Assembly (NCBI GenBank): GCA_017438975.1
Contig: JAFRUH010000030.1
Location: 1-61,512, forward strand
DNA from: Bacteroidales bacterium
GTDB taxonomy: Bacteria; Bacteroidota; Bacteroidia; Bacteroidales; UBA932
DNA length: 61,512 nucleotides
Reading direction: 5' to 3'
The position numbers and the translations under genes are program-made. Shown here piece after piece: positions 26,124-35,224 of this stretch; position 1 is the first letter of the stretch; each line of letters begins with the position of its first letter. A model generated the notes under the pieces. It made no database searches and was not told where the DNA came from. It worked only from the letters and a program-made list of their open reading frames with translations.

Positions 26124-27947
26124 TTAACAGTCTTCACTCCGGGCGGCGGTCGTATCCACCCAGGTATAGGTCTGGAGATAGGGGAGGTCCGGGTTTCCGG
26201 CTCCCCGTTCCATCAGGGCGTCCAGCTCGTCCCAATGGCCCCGGACGATGTCGCGGGGGAGGCACCGGTTGTCCCGGCAGACTTTCGCGGCCAGTCCCAC
26301 GACCTCTCCCATCATCGCGCAGGTACGCATGACACGGGTCGTGCCGAGGGCGAGATGGCTGACGCTGATATCCCTTCCGGCCATCATCAGGTTTCCGATG
26401 TTCCGGGAATAGAAGCAGCGGAAAGGGATGGGATAGAATCCCAGGGGGGTCAAGCGCCCCCGGCTCAGCCAGGGATCCCGGAATACGGCCGCGTTTTCGG
26501 GGTCTGGTTCATGGTCATCGATGTACCAGGAGGTGCTGACGCAGCCGTCCGGGTATTCCCTGAATTCCCGGAGATCCCTTTCCGTCAGGACTTTCTCACC
26601 GAGAAGGCGCCGGCTCTCCCGTTTCCCGAGCACATGGCAGACCCATTCGAGCGCGAGGTCCGCGTATTCATCTTTATAGGAAGCGTCGTTCTTGAGGTAG
26701 GACCAGTTCGAATACGCGACATACATGCCGTAGTCACGGATGAGTTCCGCTTCGGCAATCTGGTCGTCCCGCATGCCGACCTCCCAGTACCACTGACCCC
26801 GCCTGACTTTCTGGGCGGTCTTTTCGTCGAGGGAGAGTCCCCAGTCGATCCGGGGAAACGCCTGAGGGCAGTCTTTTTCGACGCAGTACCACTGCAGGGA
26901 AGCTCCGAGCGTGATGCCGTCCGCCTCCTTCGGGGCGGAAGGCTCGAGATAGGTCGCCCGGCTTTCCCTGCCCATCGCCCAGTCGGCTCCGGCGAGAACG
27001 CCGAGCGCGGCGTCTCCCGTGCAGTCGGCGAATAGGTCGCCCGCAATGCGGATCCGGGTATATCGCTCCGTCTCGACGGCCGTGACGCTCCGGACCATCC
27101 CGTTTTCCGTCTCCGCCGAGACAACCCGGTAGCCGGTGAAAAGCCGGATCCCTTTTTCGGCAAGGATGATGTCCATCTTCTTCCCGTCCTCATAAACGTC
27201 TTTCATCCGGGCGTTTCCCTTCGTTCCCGGTCCGAATTCGTTCATCAGATAACCGAGGTTCGGGTATTTTCCGATGTTGAGGCGGCCGCCGAGTCCGACC
27301 CGGACTTCGGAGGAATTGTTACCGCCGAGGAGGTGCCGGTCCTGGACGAGGGCGACCCGGAGTCCGTTCCGGGCGGCGGCGAGGGCCGCGCACATGCCGG
27401 CGCAACCGCCCCCGACGACTACAAAGTCGTAGTGTCCGGCGTCTTCCACGGGTACAGTCTCCGGGAAGAAGGTTTTCCGGAGCGAGAGGACGGTTTCGAC
27501 CGAATCCTCGGGAGCAGCATCGGAAAGGGTCAGGAGCACAGCGTCGAAGCGTGCGTCGAAACCCGCGAGGTCATGGACCCGGAGCTCGTGCGTCCCTTCA
27601 TCAAGGAAGAGGTCGTCGCCCTTTTCCCAGTGCCACTGCGGAGCGTCTCGGCCGTAAATATGGGGGCGTTCCTTTCCATCCAGGGAGAGCGTAAAGGCGC
27701 CGGGGGAGGGGGCGTCGCTCCAGCGGGAGGTCCAGTTGCGGGTCCGTACAAAAACATGATATGTTCCGGTCCGGGGAGCCTTGAACCGGGTAAGGGCGTC
27801 GTCCACGGGCTTCCCGAGTCCATGGGCAAGCATGACAGTGCTTCCGATGAGGTCCAGGAACTGGCTGTCCGCCGTCCAACCGCCCCGGTTTTCCATCGCA
27901 GTGCCGGGAAGAAGAACTGTATCTGTTTCCGAGAAAGAATGTGGCAT
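26124..27947 (-). CDS. FAD-dependent oxidoreductase with N-terminal carbohydrate-binding-like domain
   Basis: This is 607 aa from ATG 27945-27947. Residues 1-140 look like a beta-sandwich (GTYHVFVRTRNW, GAFTLSLDG, GTHELRVHDL). From about 165 a GR2-type dinucleotide fold begins (YDFVVVGGGCAGMCAALAAA) and continues as the FAD_oxidored (PF12831) family: LLGGNNSSEVRVGLGG, DCTGDAALGVLAG, NLMMAGRDISVSHLALGTTR. Such enzymes accompany glycan loci and may oxidise a sugar or polyol. No signal peptide is seen, so it is probably cytosolic. The promoter at 27951-27958 sits directly at the start codon. It is divergent from the LacI gene and upstream of SusC. Confidence 0.85.
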   Translation of the reverse strand: MPHSFSETDTVLLPGTAMENRGGWTADSQFLDLIGSTVMLAHGLGKPVDDALTRFKAPRTGTYHVFVRTRNWTSRWSDAPSPGAFTLSLDGKERPHIYGRDAPQWHWEKGDDLFLDEGTHELRVHDLAGFDARFDAVLLTLSDAAPEDSVETVLSLRKTFFPETVPVEDAGHYDFVVVGGGCAGMCAALAAARNGLRVALVQDRHLLGGNNSSEVRVGLGGRLNIGKYPNLGYLMNEFGPGTKGNARMKDVYEDGKKMDIILAEKGIRLFTGYRVVSAETENGMVRSVTAVETERYTRIRIAGDLFADCTGDAALGVLAGADWAMGRESRATYLEPSAPKEADGITLGASLQWYCVEKDCPQAFPRIDWGLSLDEKTAQKVRRGQWYWEVGMRDDQIAEAELIRDYGMYVAYSNWSYLKNDASYKDEYADLALEWVCHVLGKRESRRLLGEKVLTERDLREFREYPDGCVSTSWYIDDHEPDPENAAVFRDPWLSRGRLTPLGFYPIPFRCFYSRNIGNLMMAGRDISVSHLALGTTRVMRTCAMMGEVVGLAAKVCRDNRCLPRDIVRGHWDELDALMERGAGNPDLPYLQTYTWVDTTAARSEDC

Positions 27948-27950
27948 ATG

Positions 27951-27958
27951 CAAAAATA
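27951..27958 (-). promoter_or_regulatory. -7 box of the FAD-oxidoreductase gene
   Basis: On the minus strand TATTTTTG ends 3 nt before the ATG, so the mRNA would be leaderless. About 20 nt upstream lies TTTA rather than TTTG. Confidence 0.52.
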
Positions 27959-28006
27959 CCATAAACGAAAGAAGAATCTAAAGGGATGTTAAATAAAAAG
28001 AGCGCA

Positions 28007-28042
28007 ATCGTTCCCGGAATCGTTTCCGGAATCGTTTCTGGA
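28007..28042. promoter_or_regulatory. Triple operator-like repeat between the FAD-oxidoreductase and LacI genes
   Basis: Three tandem 12-bp copies (ATCGTTCCCGGA, ATCGTTTCCGGA, ATCGTTTCTGGA) follow one another without gap. Each repeat junction forms a near-palindrome of the type CGTTTCCGGAATCG, as expected for LacI-family operators. The array sits beside the plus-strand promoter of the LacI gene and about 50 bp upstream of the divergent promoter, so it could control both. Confidence 0.65.
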
Positions 28043-28070
28043 ATAATTCGTCATTAAAAACTTTTTTTAT

Positions 28071-28078
28071 TACCTTTG
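28071..28078 (+). promoter_or_regulatory. -7 box of the LacI-family gene
   Basis: TACCTTTG, 12 nt before ATG 28091. The -33 position (TTCG near 28047) is poor and abuts the operator repeats. Confidence 0.5.
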
Positions 28079-28090
28079 TTTCAATCAACT

Positions 28091-29092
28091 ATGTATGTAA
28101 CTATTAAAGACATAGCAAAGGAACTACACCTTTCCAGATCTACTGTCTCCAGGGCGCTTTCCGGAGACTTTCTCAACGTGAGCCAGGAGACCGTCGACCG
28201 GGTGGTTGAAGCGGCTGCCCGTATGGGGTACAAAAGAAACGAGCTTGCCGTCAATCTCCGGAAACGGAAATCGATGACCGTCGGGATTCTGGTCCCTGAA
28301 CTGAAGACGTCTTTCTACAGCAGTTTCATCGCGGAGGCGCAGTCTCTTCTCAAAAGGAACGGATACCGTACGATAATCGCTCTTTCCAATGAGGACACCA
28401 CATGGGAGAAGAGCAGTTTCAACTTATTGTCGGATTATCGCGTGGACGGGATTCTGCTCAGCGTATGTCACAATCGGGCAAATTTGGAGGAGTATTCAGA
28501 CCTGCTTGGGAAGCAGATTCCAATGGTCTTTTTCGACAGGACTATTGCGGACTTTCCATGCAACAGCGTCCGGAGCGATGACGAAAAGGCGGTCCTTTCC
28601 TTGATGGAGCATCTGATTGCCAAGGGCCGGCGTCGAATCGTCCATTTGGCCGGCCCCGACTATATCCGAAATGCCTCCGATCGGTATCGCGCTTACCAAT
28701 CCGCCCTTTCGCTGCATGGTCTTTCTTTCGATCCCGCTCTCGTCGTTAAAGCCGGGCTTTATCGGCCGGACGGATACCGGGAGATTGGCTCGCTGCTTCG
28801 CTCCGGGGTGGTTTTCGATGCCGTCGTCTGCTTCAATGAGATACAGGCTCTCGGCTGCATCGAGGCCTTGCTGGCAGGGGGAATACGAATTCCGGAGGAT
28901 GTATCCGTTGCGAGTATGTACGGAACAGAGGTGTCTTCCCTCGTCCACCCTTCCGTCACATCGATCGAAAAGCCTATCCGGAAGATGGCCGAAGAGGCGG
29001 TTCGCCTGATTCTCCATCAGATCAGTTATCCCGCAACTCCCGTACAGGATATCATAATCCCTTCAGAAGTCGTTATCCGTGATTCTTCTTAA
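28091..29092 (+). CDS. LacI-family transcriptional regulator
   Basis: This is 333 aa. The start is placed at ATG 28091 so that the HTH begins at once: VTIKDIAKELHLSRSTVSRALSG (recognition helix SRSTVSRAL), then NVSQETVDRVVEAAARMGYKRNELA with the hinge helix. A periplasmic-binding-like sensor domain follows (MTVGILVPELKTSFYSSFI, DGILLSVCHN, MVFFDRTI, DAVVCFNEIQALG, VTSIEKP). It should respond to a sugar and control the divergent FAD-oxidoreductase/SusCD genes and itself through the 12-bp repeats upstream. A sulfatase gene follows after 11 nt, so the regulator is co-transcribed with it. Confidence 0.93.
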   Translation: MYVTIKDIAKELHLSRSTVSRALSGDFLNVSQETVDRVVEAAARMGYKRNELAVNLRKRKSMTVGILVPELKTSFYSSFIAEAQSLLKRNGYRTIIALSNEDTTWEKSSFNLLSDYRVDGILLSVCHNRANLEEYSDLLGKQIPMVFFDRTIADFPCNSVRSDDEKAVLSLMEHLIAKGRRRIVHLAGPDYIRNASDRYRAYQSALSLHGLSFDPALVVKAGLYRPDGYREIGSLLRSGVVFDAVVCFNEIQALGCIEALLAGGIRIPEDVSVASMYGTEVSSLVHPSVTSIEKPIRKMAEEAVRLILHQISYPATPVQDIIIPSEVVIRDSS

Positions 29093-29103
29093 ACCTTTCC
29101 GAC

Positions 29104-30648
29104 ATGAACCCCCGCCCCTCTCCCTGGATTCTCTTCTCCGGCCTGACCCTGGCGGGATGCGTTTCCCGTCCCGAGGCGAAACCGAATATCGTCCTGATCC
29201 TTGCGGAGGATATGAGTACGGATCTTTCCTGTTACGGCATGCCCGGGGTCCGGACGCCGAATCTCGACCGCCTCGCTTCGGAAGGGGTGCTGTACACCAA
29301 TGCCCGGAGCTGTTGCCCGGTCAGTTCCCCGACCCGGTCTGCGATGATGACGGGGGTCCATCAGACCGTCATCGGCTCCCATAACCACAGGAGCAATGCC
29401 GACAAGCCCCTGCCGGAAGGCATCCTGCCTTTCACCAGCTATCTCCGGGGGGCCGGATACGAGTGCGTTCTCGGACATGAAGGCTGTTTTGAGACGACCG
29501 GTTTCCTGGCCGCGGATGTTCGGAGCAGCCGGAAGATCGACTGTAATTTCAAGTATTCCCCTGTCGGCCCTTATGACGGAGTAGAGCAGTTCGGCCTTTT
29601 CGACCGCCTGTATGAACCCGCCGGCGACGGCCCTTTCTTTAACCAGATCACCCTCTATGTGACCCACCGGGCCGACCACTGGAAGGATATCCGCTCCCGG
29701 TCGGCGCATCCGGTCGACCCCTTGTCCGTGGAACTGCCCGCCTATATGGCCGACCACCCGAAGATCCGCGAAGAGTTTGCCTGCTATCTCGACCAGGTCG
29801 AATATATGGACTCGGAAGTCGGAATGATCCTCGAAGACCTTGAGAACAAGGGCGTTCTCGACAATACCGTCATCTTTTTTATCGGCGACAACGGACGCTG
29901 CGACGTGCGCGCGAAAGGATACCTCTACGAGGATGGGACGCATATCCCCATGATCGTATGGAAAAAGGGCATCCGACACGCTGTCGTGGACGATCTCGTC
30001 AGCGAACTGGACATCACGGCATCCATCCTCCATCTGGCAGGTCTCGCAGTTCCGTCCCATTTCCAAGGTCGGGTATTGACTGCCTTGGGCGGTCCCGAGG
30101 GAGGGCATCCTTTCCTGTATACGGCGGAGGATACCTTCGACGAGACGGTTAACTGCATGAGGGCCGTCCATACGGACCGGTATACCTATATCAGGAATTA
30201 TTTCCCGGAGCGGCCCTATGACCAGCACACGCTCTTTTTCGATTTCTACAGGCCTGCCCTTCATATTATGCGGGCCTTGAATCGGGAAGGCGGGCTGACA
30301 CCTGCCCAAGCGGCCTTTTTCCGACCCGGGCGACCGGAGGAAGAACTCTATGATTACCGGATGGACAGAGATTGCATCCATAATCTTGCCGGGGATGCCG
30401 CTTATGCCTCCGCCCTCGATTCCCTGCGGGCCCTGATGGACGGCTACCAGGCTGAGCATCGGGATCTGGGATTGGAAGACCGATTCTCGCGTGTGGACCG
30501 GCCTGCGGACGAGAGTCCCCGGTTTCACCGGGGATTTGTCCGGATGAAGCATCCCGAAGGGTGGGCAGCCATCGAGGCGGGCGAAATCTGTGACAGTTAC
30601 GGACGTTGGAGGGAGGAGTTTGCGGCTTGGAAAAAGAATGGACGCTGA
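29104..30648 (+). CDS. Sulfatase, serine-type (N-sulfoglucosamine sulfohydrolase-like)
   Basis: This is a 514-aa lipoprotein candidate (GLTLAGC, Cys19). The sulfatase core begins PNIVLILAEDMSTDLSCYG. The maturation motif is S-S-P-T-R (74-78) followed by SAMMTG: the formylglycine residue would be made from Ser74, which in anaerobes needs a radical-SAM maturase (anSME) encoded elsewhere. Metal and substrate-site blocks follow (MTGVHQT, FIGDNGRCDVRAKG, YEDGTHIPMIVWKKG). The HNHRSNADKPLPEG block and overall layout resemble heparan/SGSH-like S1 sulfatases. It is in an operon with the LacI regulator. Substrate class is inferred only. Confidence 0.9.
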   Translation: MNPRPSPWILFSGLTLAGCVSRPEAKPNIVLILAEDMSTDLSCYGMPGVRTPNLDRLASEGVLYTNARSCCPVSSPTRSAMMTGVHQTVIGSHNHRSNADKPLPEGILPFTSYLRGAGYECVLGHEGCFETTGFLAADVRSSRKIDCNFKYSPVGPYDGVEQFGLFDRLYEPAGDGPFFNQITLYVTHRADHWKDIRSRSAHPVDPLSVELPAYMADHPKIREEFACYLDQVEYMDSEVGMILEDLENKGVLDNTVIFFIGDNGRCDVRAKGYLYEDGTHIPMIVWKKGIRHAVVDDLVSELDITASILHLAGLAVPSHFQGRVLTALGGPEGGHPFLYTAEDTFDETVNCMRAVHTDRYTYIRNYFPERPYDQHTLFFDFYRPALHIMRALNREGGLTPAQAAFFRPGRPEEELYDYRMDRDCIHNLAGDAAYASALDSLRALMDGYQAEHRDLGLEDRFSRVDRPADESPRFHRGFVRMKHPEGWAAIEAGEICDSYGRWREEFAAWKKNGR

Positions 30649-30720
30649 GCCCTTCCCGGCAATGGCGCGATTTTTGATGAAAGCATCTCCCGGAAACTTT
30701 TTTTATTATTTTTTTATAGT

Positions 30721-31341
30721 ATGAAAAAAATTCTTGCAACCGTCCTTGCCGCATCCATGATGCTGCTCGGAACCCAGGCCTTCGCACAGGTTTCTGTCAA
30801 CGCGGGCTATCTCAATTCTACCCTCTCCTATCAGAATGCCGACCCGCAGAATGCCAATGGCGCCTATGCCGGTCTTTCTTTCAATCTCCCGATCGCAGGC
30901 GGTCTCGCCATCGCTCCGGGCGTCTATTATTCCCTGATCACCTCCAAGCAGACTGCCAGCCTCGGCAACCTTTTCTCCGGCTCCGGCACTTTCACTGAGC
31001 ATGCCATCAATGTTCCGCTCTACCTGAATTTCGGAACCAACATGGCCAGCGACATGCGCATCTTCCTCTTCGCAGGTCCGACCTTCCAGTATGGCCTTGC
31101 CTCTACGGTGAAGTATGACGCCAATCTTGCCGGTATCAGCGGAAGTACGACGACCAACAATTATGACAACGAGAATTACAACCGCATGAACGTTTATCTC
31201 GGCGGCGGCGTCGGTTTCCAGATTGCCAGCCTCCTGATCACTGTCGGTTATGACTACGGGATGATGAACCAGATCAAGGGCGACAACGCTCCCAAGTGCC
31301 ATCGTTCCAACCTCAAACTCGGTCTCGGCTTCGCTTTCTAA
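30721..31341 (+). CDS. Small outer-membrane beta-barrel protein
   Basis: This is 206 aa with signal peptide (MKKILATVLAASMMLLGTQAFAQ). The mature part is a run of amphipathic strands with Gly/Tyr/Phe turns (SVNAGYLNSTLSY, GAYAGLSFNLPI, GLAIAPGVYYSL, IFLFAGPTFQYGL) ending in LKLGLGFAF with a terminal Phe, the BAM signal. It fits the OMP_b-brl group of 8-stranded barrels. No enzyme or partner can be read from it. It ends at a strong terminator and is probably monocistronic. Confidence 0.83.
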   Translation: MKKILATVLAASMMLLGTQAFAQVSVNAGYLNSTLSYQNADPQNANGAYAGLSFNLPIAGGLAIAPGVYYSLITSKQTASLGNLFSGSGTFTEHAINVPLYLNFGTNMASDMRIFLFAGPTFQYGLASTVKYDANLAGISGSTTTNNYDNENYNRMNVYLGGGVGFQIASLLITVGYDYGMMNQIKGDNAPKCHRSNLKLGLGFAF

Positions 31342-31368
31342 ACTGCTGATACAGAGTGTTTCAATTAG

Positions 31369-31397
31369 GGTCGGTCCTCAAAAGGGCCGGCCTTTTT
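31369..31397 (+). terminator. Terminator of the 30721-31341 gene
   Basis: A 10-bp stem (31369-31378 with 31383-31392, two G-U pairs), loop CAAA, followed by TTTTT. Confidence 0.85.
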
Positions 31398-31405
31398 CGT
31401 TTTCC

Positions 31406-31436
31406 TTGACAAAAATCGGGAAAAAATCTATCTTTG
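31406..31436 (+). promoter_or_regulatory. Promoter of the GH-A / GH105 operon
   Basis: TTG (31406-31408), 20 nt, TATCTTTG (31429-31436); leader of about 22 nt to ATG 31464. One of the best matches in the window. Confidence 0.8.
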
Positions 31437-31463
31437 TATCACCACACTACACTACAATAGAGT

Positions 31464-32918
31464 ATGAAAAAGATCCTTACTTTCGCCCTGCTTCTGACCG
31501 TCGCTGCGGCATTCCTGCCCGCCCGGGCGCAAAACACCCCTCTGAAACCTTCCGTTACGTATGAAAAAATGAAGGCGAATGCGGTCCGTCTTCCGGAGAT
31601 CGGAGAAATCGTCACTCAGGCTCCTGATCTCAGCAAGGAGTACTGGTGGTCCATCGGCTGCGAGACCCTTGACCGGGACTTCGCGGATTTTGACAAGTTC
31701 AAGGACTATTTCGTGGAACTCGGCATCGGCTACGCCCGCCTGCAGAGCGGATGGGCCAAGACCGAAAAGGAAAAGGGCAAGTACGACTTCGCCTGGCTCG
31801 ACCACATCGTAGACGGGCTCATCGAACGCGGCGTCAAGCCCTGGATGTGCCTCTGCTACAGCAATCCCATCTATAATGAAGGCTCCGTCACTCTCGGCTC
31901 CGCCATCTTTACGGACAAGGAAACCGTCAAGGCCTGGAACAAGTATGTGGAGGCCGTGGCAAAACGCTACAAGGGAAAGGTCACGATGTACGAGGTCTGG
32001 AATGAACCGAAATTCACTCTTGCGAACGTCGAGCCCTGCGCAAACCTGTACATCAACACGGCTGAATCCATCCGGAAGCATGACAAGAACGTCCCGATCG
32101 CGGCCTTCGGCCTGCACGGCCTGCCGAAATCGATCGACTGGGTCCGCCAGGTCTTCGAGTCCGTCAAGGCCAAGGGCAAGGCCCATCTCCTGGATAAGTT
32201 GACCTACCATACCTATTACCCCTGTCCGGAGTCTTCCGTAGGGCCCGTGAAGGAACTGGAAGAGACTGTCCAGGCCATTGCTCCCCAGATCCGGCTCCTC
32301 CAGGGCGAGAGCGGCTGCCCTTCCCAGCTCGAATACGGCCACGCCATGCACTCCCGGGAATGGACGGAGTACAGCCAGGTCAAGTGGAACCTCAGGCACA
32401 TGCTGACGGATTTCAGCATGGGGATCCCTTCGAGCGTCTTTACGATGGTGGACCTCCAGTACAAGGATTATATGCTCCAGTCATTCGGGCAGTTGCGCTG
32501 TGACCTTTCGGGTGCCGTTCGGTACAAGAGACCGAGCTTCTACGGGGTGCGGAACCTCGCTTCGATCATCACGACGGACTTCCAGCCCTCCGATGACTTT
32601 ACGATCTCCTACAACGGAGAGGAACGCATCTCGGCAGTCGGATTGAGTAAGGACGGAAAGACCGTCGGCGTTTTCGTCTGGTTCTCCGATGAGGAGCCGA
32701 ACAGTTGCCTGGAGCGCAAGGAAGTCAGTCTCTCGATCGACGGGATCGATCTTGCCAATACGGTCTATGTGGACCCGGTCCTCGGCAAGGTCTATAGCCT
32801 CAAGGACTGCCTCTATTCCGGCGACCGCACGAAAGGCCATACCCGTTATCACGGCCTTCCCCTTTGGGACTGCCCGGTCCTGATCATCAATCAGAGTTAT
32901 CTCAACATGAAGAAGTAA
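31464..32918 (+). CDS. Clan GH-A glycoside hydrolase (GH39-like)
   Basis: This is 484 aa with signal peptide (to ARAQ, residue 23). The TIM-barrel carries VTMYEVWNEPKF, with Glu181 as acid/base in the N-E-P motif at strand 4, and RLLQGESGCPS, with Glu282 as nucleophile at strand 7, as in clan GH-A. Also typical are GYARLQSGWAKTEKEKG..YDFAWLDHIVDGL and TYHTYYPCPE. A beta-sandwich end domain follows (about 380-484). Family 39 is my best guess; GH5 or GH30 subfamilies are possible. It is the first gene of an operon with the GH105-DUF2264 fusion one base downstream. Confidence 0.78.
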   Translation: MKKILTFALLLTVAAAFLPARAQNTPLKPSVTYEKMKANAVRLPEIGEIVTQAPDLSKEYWWSIGCETLDRDFADFDKFKDYFVELGIGYARLQSGWAKTEKEKGKYDFAWLDHIVDGLIERGVKPWMCLCYSNPIYNEGSVTLGSAIFTDKETVKAWNKYVEAVAKRYKGKVTMYEVWNEPKFTLANVEPCANLYINTAESIRKHDKNVPIAAFGLHGLPKSIDWVRQVFESVKAKGKAHLLDKLTYHTYYPCPESSVGPVKELEETVQAIAPQIRLLQGESGCPSQLEYGHAMHSREWTEYSQVKWNLRHMLTDFSMGIPSSVFTMVDLQYKDYMLQSFGQLRCDLSGAVRYKRPSFYGVRNLASIITTDFQPSDDFTISYNGEERISAVGLSKDGKTVGVFVWFSDEEPNSCLERKEVSLSIDGIDLANTVYVDPVLGKVYSLKDCLYSGDRTKGHTRYHGLPLWDCPVLIINQSYLNMKK

Positions 32919-32919
32919 C

Positions 32920-35217
32920 GTGGAAAAGACACGTATGGCCCTCCTCATTGCCGTCACGGCGATGCTGGGCCTTTCCGTCAACGGATCCGCCGCCAGGGAT
33001 TCCAGGCAGAAAAAGGCGGACCGGGAGATCATCGACCGGGTCGCGACCTGGCAGGTCAGGCACCATTCCGAATGCAAGCATAATGACTTGCAGTGGACGA
33101 ACGGCGCCCTGTACCGGGGCATGTATGAATGGGCGGACTACACCGGCGATGCGACCTATATGGATTTCCTCCTGGATATCGGGAAGCGCAACGCCTGGGG
33201 CCTCGGGAAGCGGGTCTACCATGCGGACGACCTCTGCGTGGGACAGCTGTACACGCAGCTCTACAAGCGGTTCGGCGACGAGGCCATGGTCACTCCGCTC
33301 AAGTACCGGATGGACTATGTCGTGCAACATCCCTCCAGCGCGGTCCTGAGGCACAACATCAAAGAGGCCCGGGACCGCTGGTCCTGGTGCGACGCGCTCT
33401 TCATGGCCCCGCCCGTCTACGTCGAAATGTACAACATTTTCGGCGACGAGAAGTACCTCCAGTACATGGACCGGGAGTTCAAGCTGACGACCGATTCCCT
33501 GTACAACCGGGACGCCGGACTCTACTACCGGGACTGCACCTACATCCCGAAGCGGGAAAAGAACGGGAAGAACATTTTCTGGGGCCGCGGCAACGGCTGG
33601 GTGTTCGCCGGGCTGGCCATCATGCTGGAGGCTTTCCCGAAGGAGCACTATACCTACAACTACTACCTCCAGATCTTCCGGGAGATGGCCGAAGCGATCA
33701 TCCGCTGCCAGGACGCAAACGGTTCCTGGCACGCCAGCATGCTGGATCCGGATTCCTATCCGGTCGCGGAGAACAGCGCTTCCGGGTTCTTTACCTACGG
33801 CCTCGCCTGGGGATGGAACCACGGCATCCTGACCGACCCCAAGTTCCGGACCGCCGCGGAAAAAGGCTGGGAGGCCCTGAAAACCTATGTCCATGAGGAC
33901 GGTTTCCTGGGCAATGTCCAGCCGGTCGGCGCCGCACCCGGGGCTACCGGTCCCGACAAGACGGAAGTCTATGGCGTAGGGGCGTTCCTGCTTGCCGGAA
34001 AGCAGATGATGGAGATGCGGAAAGGGACCCCGAAGCCCGCTCCCGCCGTCCCCGTCCCCGCGCCGGAAACCGCTGACCGCAGATACTGGGTCGAAACGAT
34101 GACCCGGATCATCGACCCTCTTTATGAAAACCTCAGCCGCGGAACGCTCCGGAAGAACATGCCCGTCGAGACGAACGACGGATATAACATGGGGAATGCC
34201 CGGAAAGACGTGACCCACCTCGAGGCGCTCGGTCGTTCCTTCGACGGAATCGCCCCCTGGCTCAACCTGGGCCCTGACGATACCGAGGAGGGGAAACTCC
34301 GCGCCCATTATATCGACCTGGTGGTCAAGTCGATCCGGAATGCGGTGGATCCCTCCAGCCCGGACTTTATGACCTTCGACGGTCCCGGCAGGCAGCCGCT
34401 CGTCGATGCGGCGTTCTTCGCCCAGGGACTTCTCCGTTCCAAGGACGTGATCTGGCCGGCGCTGGACGCGACGACCCGGGAGCGGATCGTCGGTCAGTTC
34501 AAGGCCTCCCGCAAGATCAAGCCCCACCAGAGCAACTGGCTGATGTTCTCCGCGACCATTGAAGCGGCTCTGCTGGAGTTTACCGGAGAGTATGACGAGG
34601 AGAAGGTGGAAGAGGCTTTCAGCAGGCATGCCGAGTGGTACAAGGGAGACGGCTGGTACGGCGACGGGCCCGCCTTCCACCTGGATTACTACAACGCTTA
34701 TGTGATCCAGCCGATGCTGATCGACGTCAGCGCGGTTCTGAAGGCCCACGGCAAGAAATGGGGAGACTTCTATGACACCGAACTGCCGCGCCTGATTCGT
34801 TTTGCCGAGCAGCAGGAACGCCTGATTTCCCCGGAAGGGACCTATCCGGTCCTCGGCCGCTCGAGCGGTTACCGGTTCGGTTCGTTCCAGGTGCTTTCAC
34901 AGGTCGCCCTGATGGAGAAACTGCCGCTTTATATCGAGCCTGCGCAGGTCCGTTGCGCCCTTACGGCCGTCATCCGCCGCCAACTGGTTGAAGAGAGTTT
35001 CGACAAGGACGGCTGGCTCACGCTCGGCTTCTGCGGCCACCAGCCCGGCATCGCGGATTCCTATGTATCGACGGGCAGCAACTATCTCTGTACTTTCATC
35101 TATCTTCCGCTCGGCCTTCCCGCGGACAATCCGTTCTGGTCGGCGCCTGCGGCCGAATGGTCCTCCCAGCGAACCTGGAAAGGCCTTCCGGTCCGGGCGG
35201 ATCATGCGATTCAATAA
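32920..35217 (+). CDS. GH105-DUF2264 fusion protein
   Basis: This is 765 aa from GTG 32920, with ATG 32935 as alternative; both give a signal peptide. Residues about 35-360 are a GH105/GH88 (alpha/alpha)6 barrel: LQWTNGALYRGMYEWADYTGD, WSWCDALFMAPPVYVEM with catalytic Asp158, and WGRGNGWVFAGLA. This family hydrates unsaturated uronyl residues left by polysaccharide lyases. A Pro/Ala linker (about 368-385) leads to a complete DUF2264 domain (about 390-765; GNARKDVTHLEALGRS, DGWYGDGPAFHLDYYN). The two domains are usually separate genes, so this is a functional-link fusion. The lyase that would supply its substrate is not in the window. Confidence 0.88.
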   Translation: MEKTRMALLIAVTAMLGLSVNGSAARDSRQKKADREIIDRVATWQVRHHSECKHNDLQWTNGALYRGMYEWADYTGDATYMDFLLDIGKRNAWGLGKRVYHADDLCVGQLYTQLYKRFGDEAMVTPLKYRMDYVVQHPSSAVLRHNIKEARDRWSWCDALFMAPPVYVEMYNIFGDEKYLQYMDREFKLTTDSLYNRDAGLYYRDCTYIPKREKNGKNIFWGRGNGWVFAGLAIMLEAFPKEHYTYNYYLQIFREMAEAIIRCQDANGSWHASMLDPDSYPVAENSASGFFTYGLAWGWNHGILTDPKFRTAAEKGWEALKTYVHEDGFLGNVQPVGAAPGATGPDKTEVYGVGAFLLAGKQMMEMRKGTPKPAPAVPVPAPETADRRYWVETMTRIIDPLYENLSRGTLRKNMPVETNDGYNMGNARKDVTHLEALGRSFDGIAPWLNLGPDDTEEGKLRAHYIDLVVKSIRNAVDPSSPDFMTFDGPGRQPLVDAAFFAQGLLRSKDVIWPALDATTRERIVGQFKASRKIKPHQSNWLMFSATIEAALLEFTGEYDEEKVEEAFSRHAEWYKGDGWYGDGPAFHLDYYNAYVIQPMLIDVSAVLKAHGKKWGDFYDTELPRLIRFAEQQERLISPEGTYPVLGRSSGYRFGSFQVLSQVALMEKLPLYIEPAQVRCALTAVIRRQLVEESFDKDGWLTLGFCGHQPGIADSYVSTGSNYLCTFIYLPLGLPADNPFWSAPAAEWSSQRTWKGLPVRADHAIQ

Positions 35218-35224
35218 GACGGGT

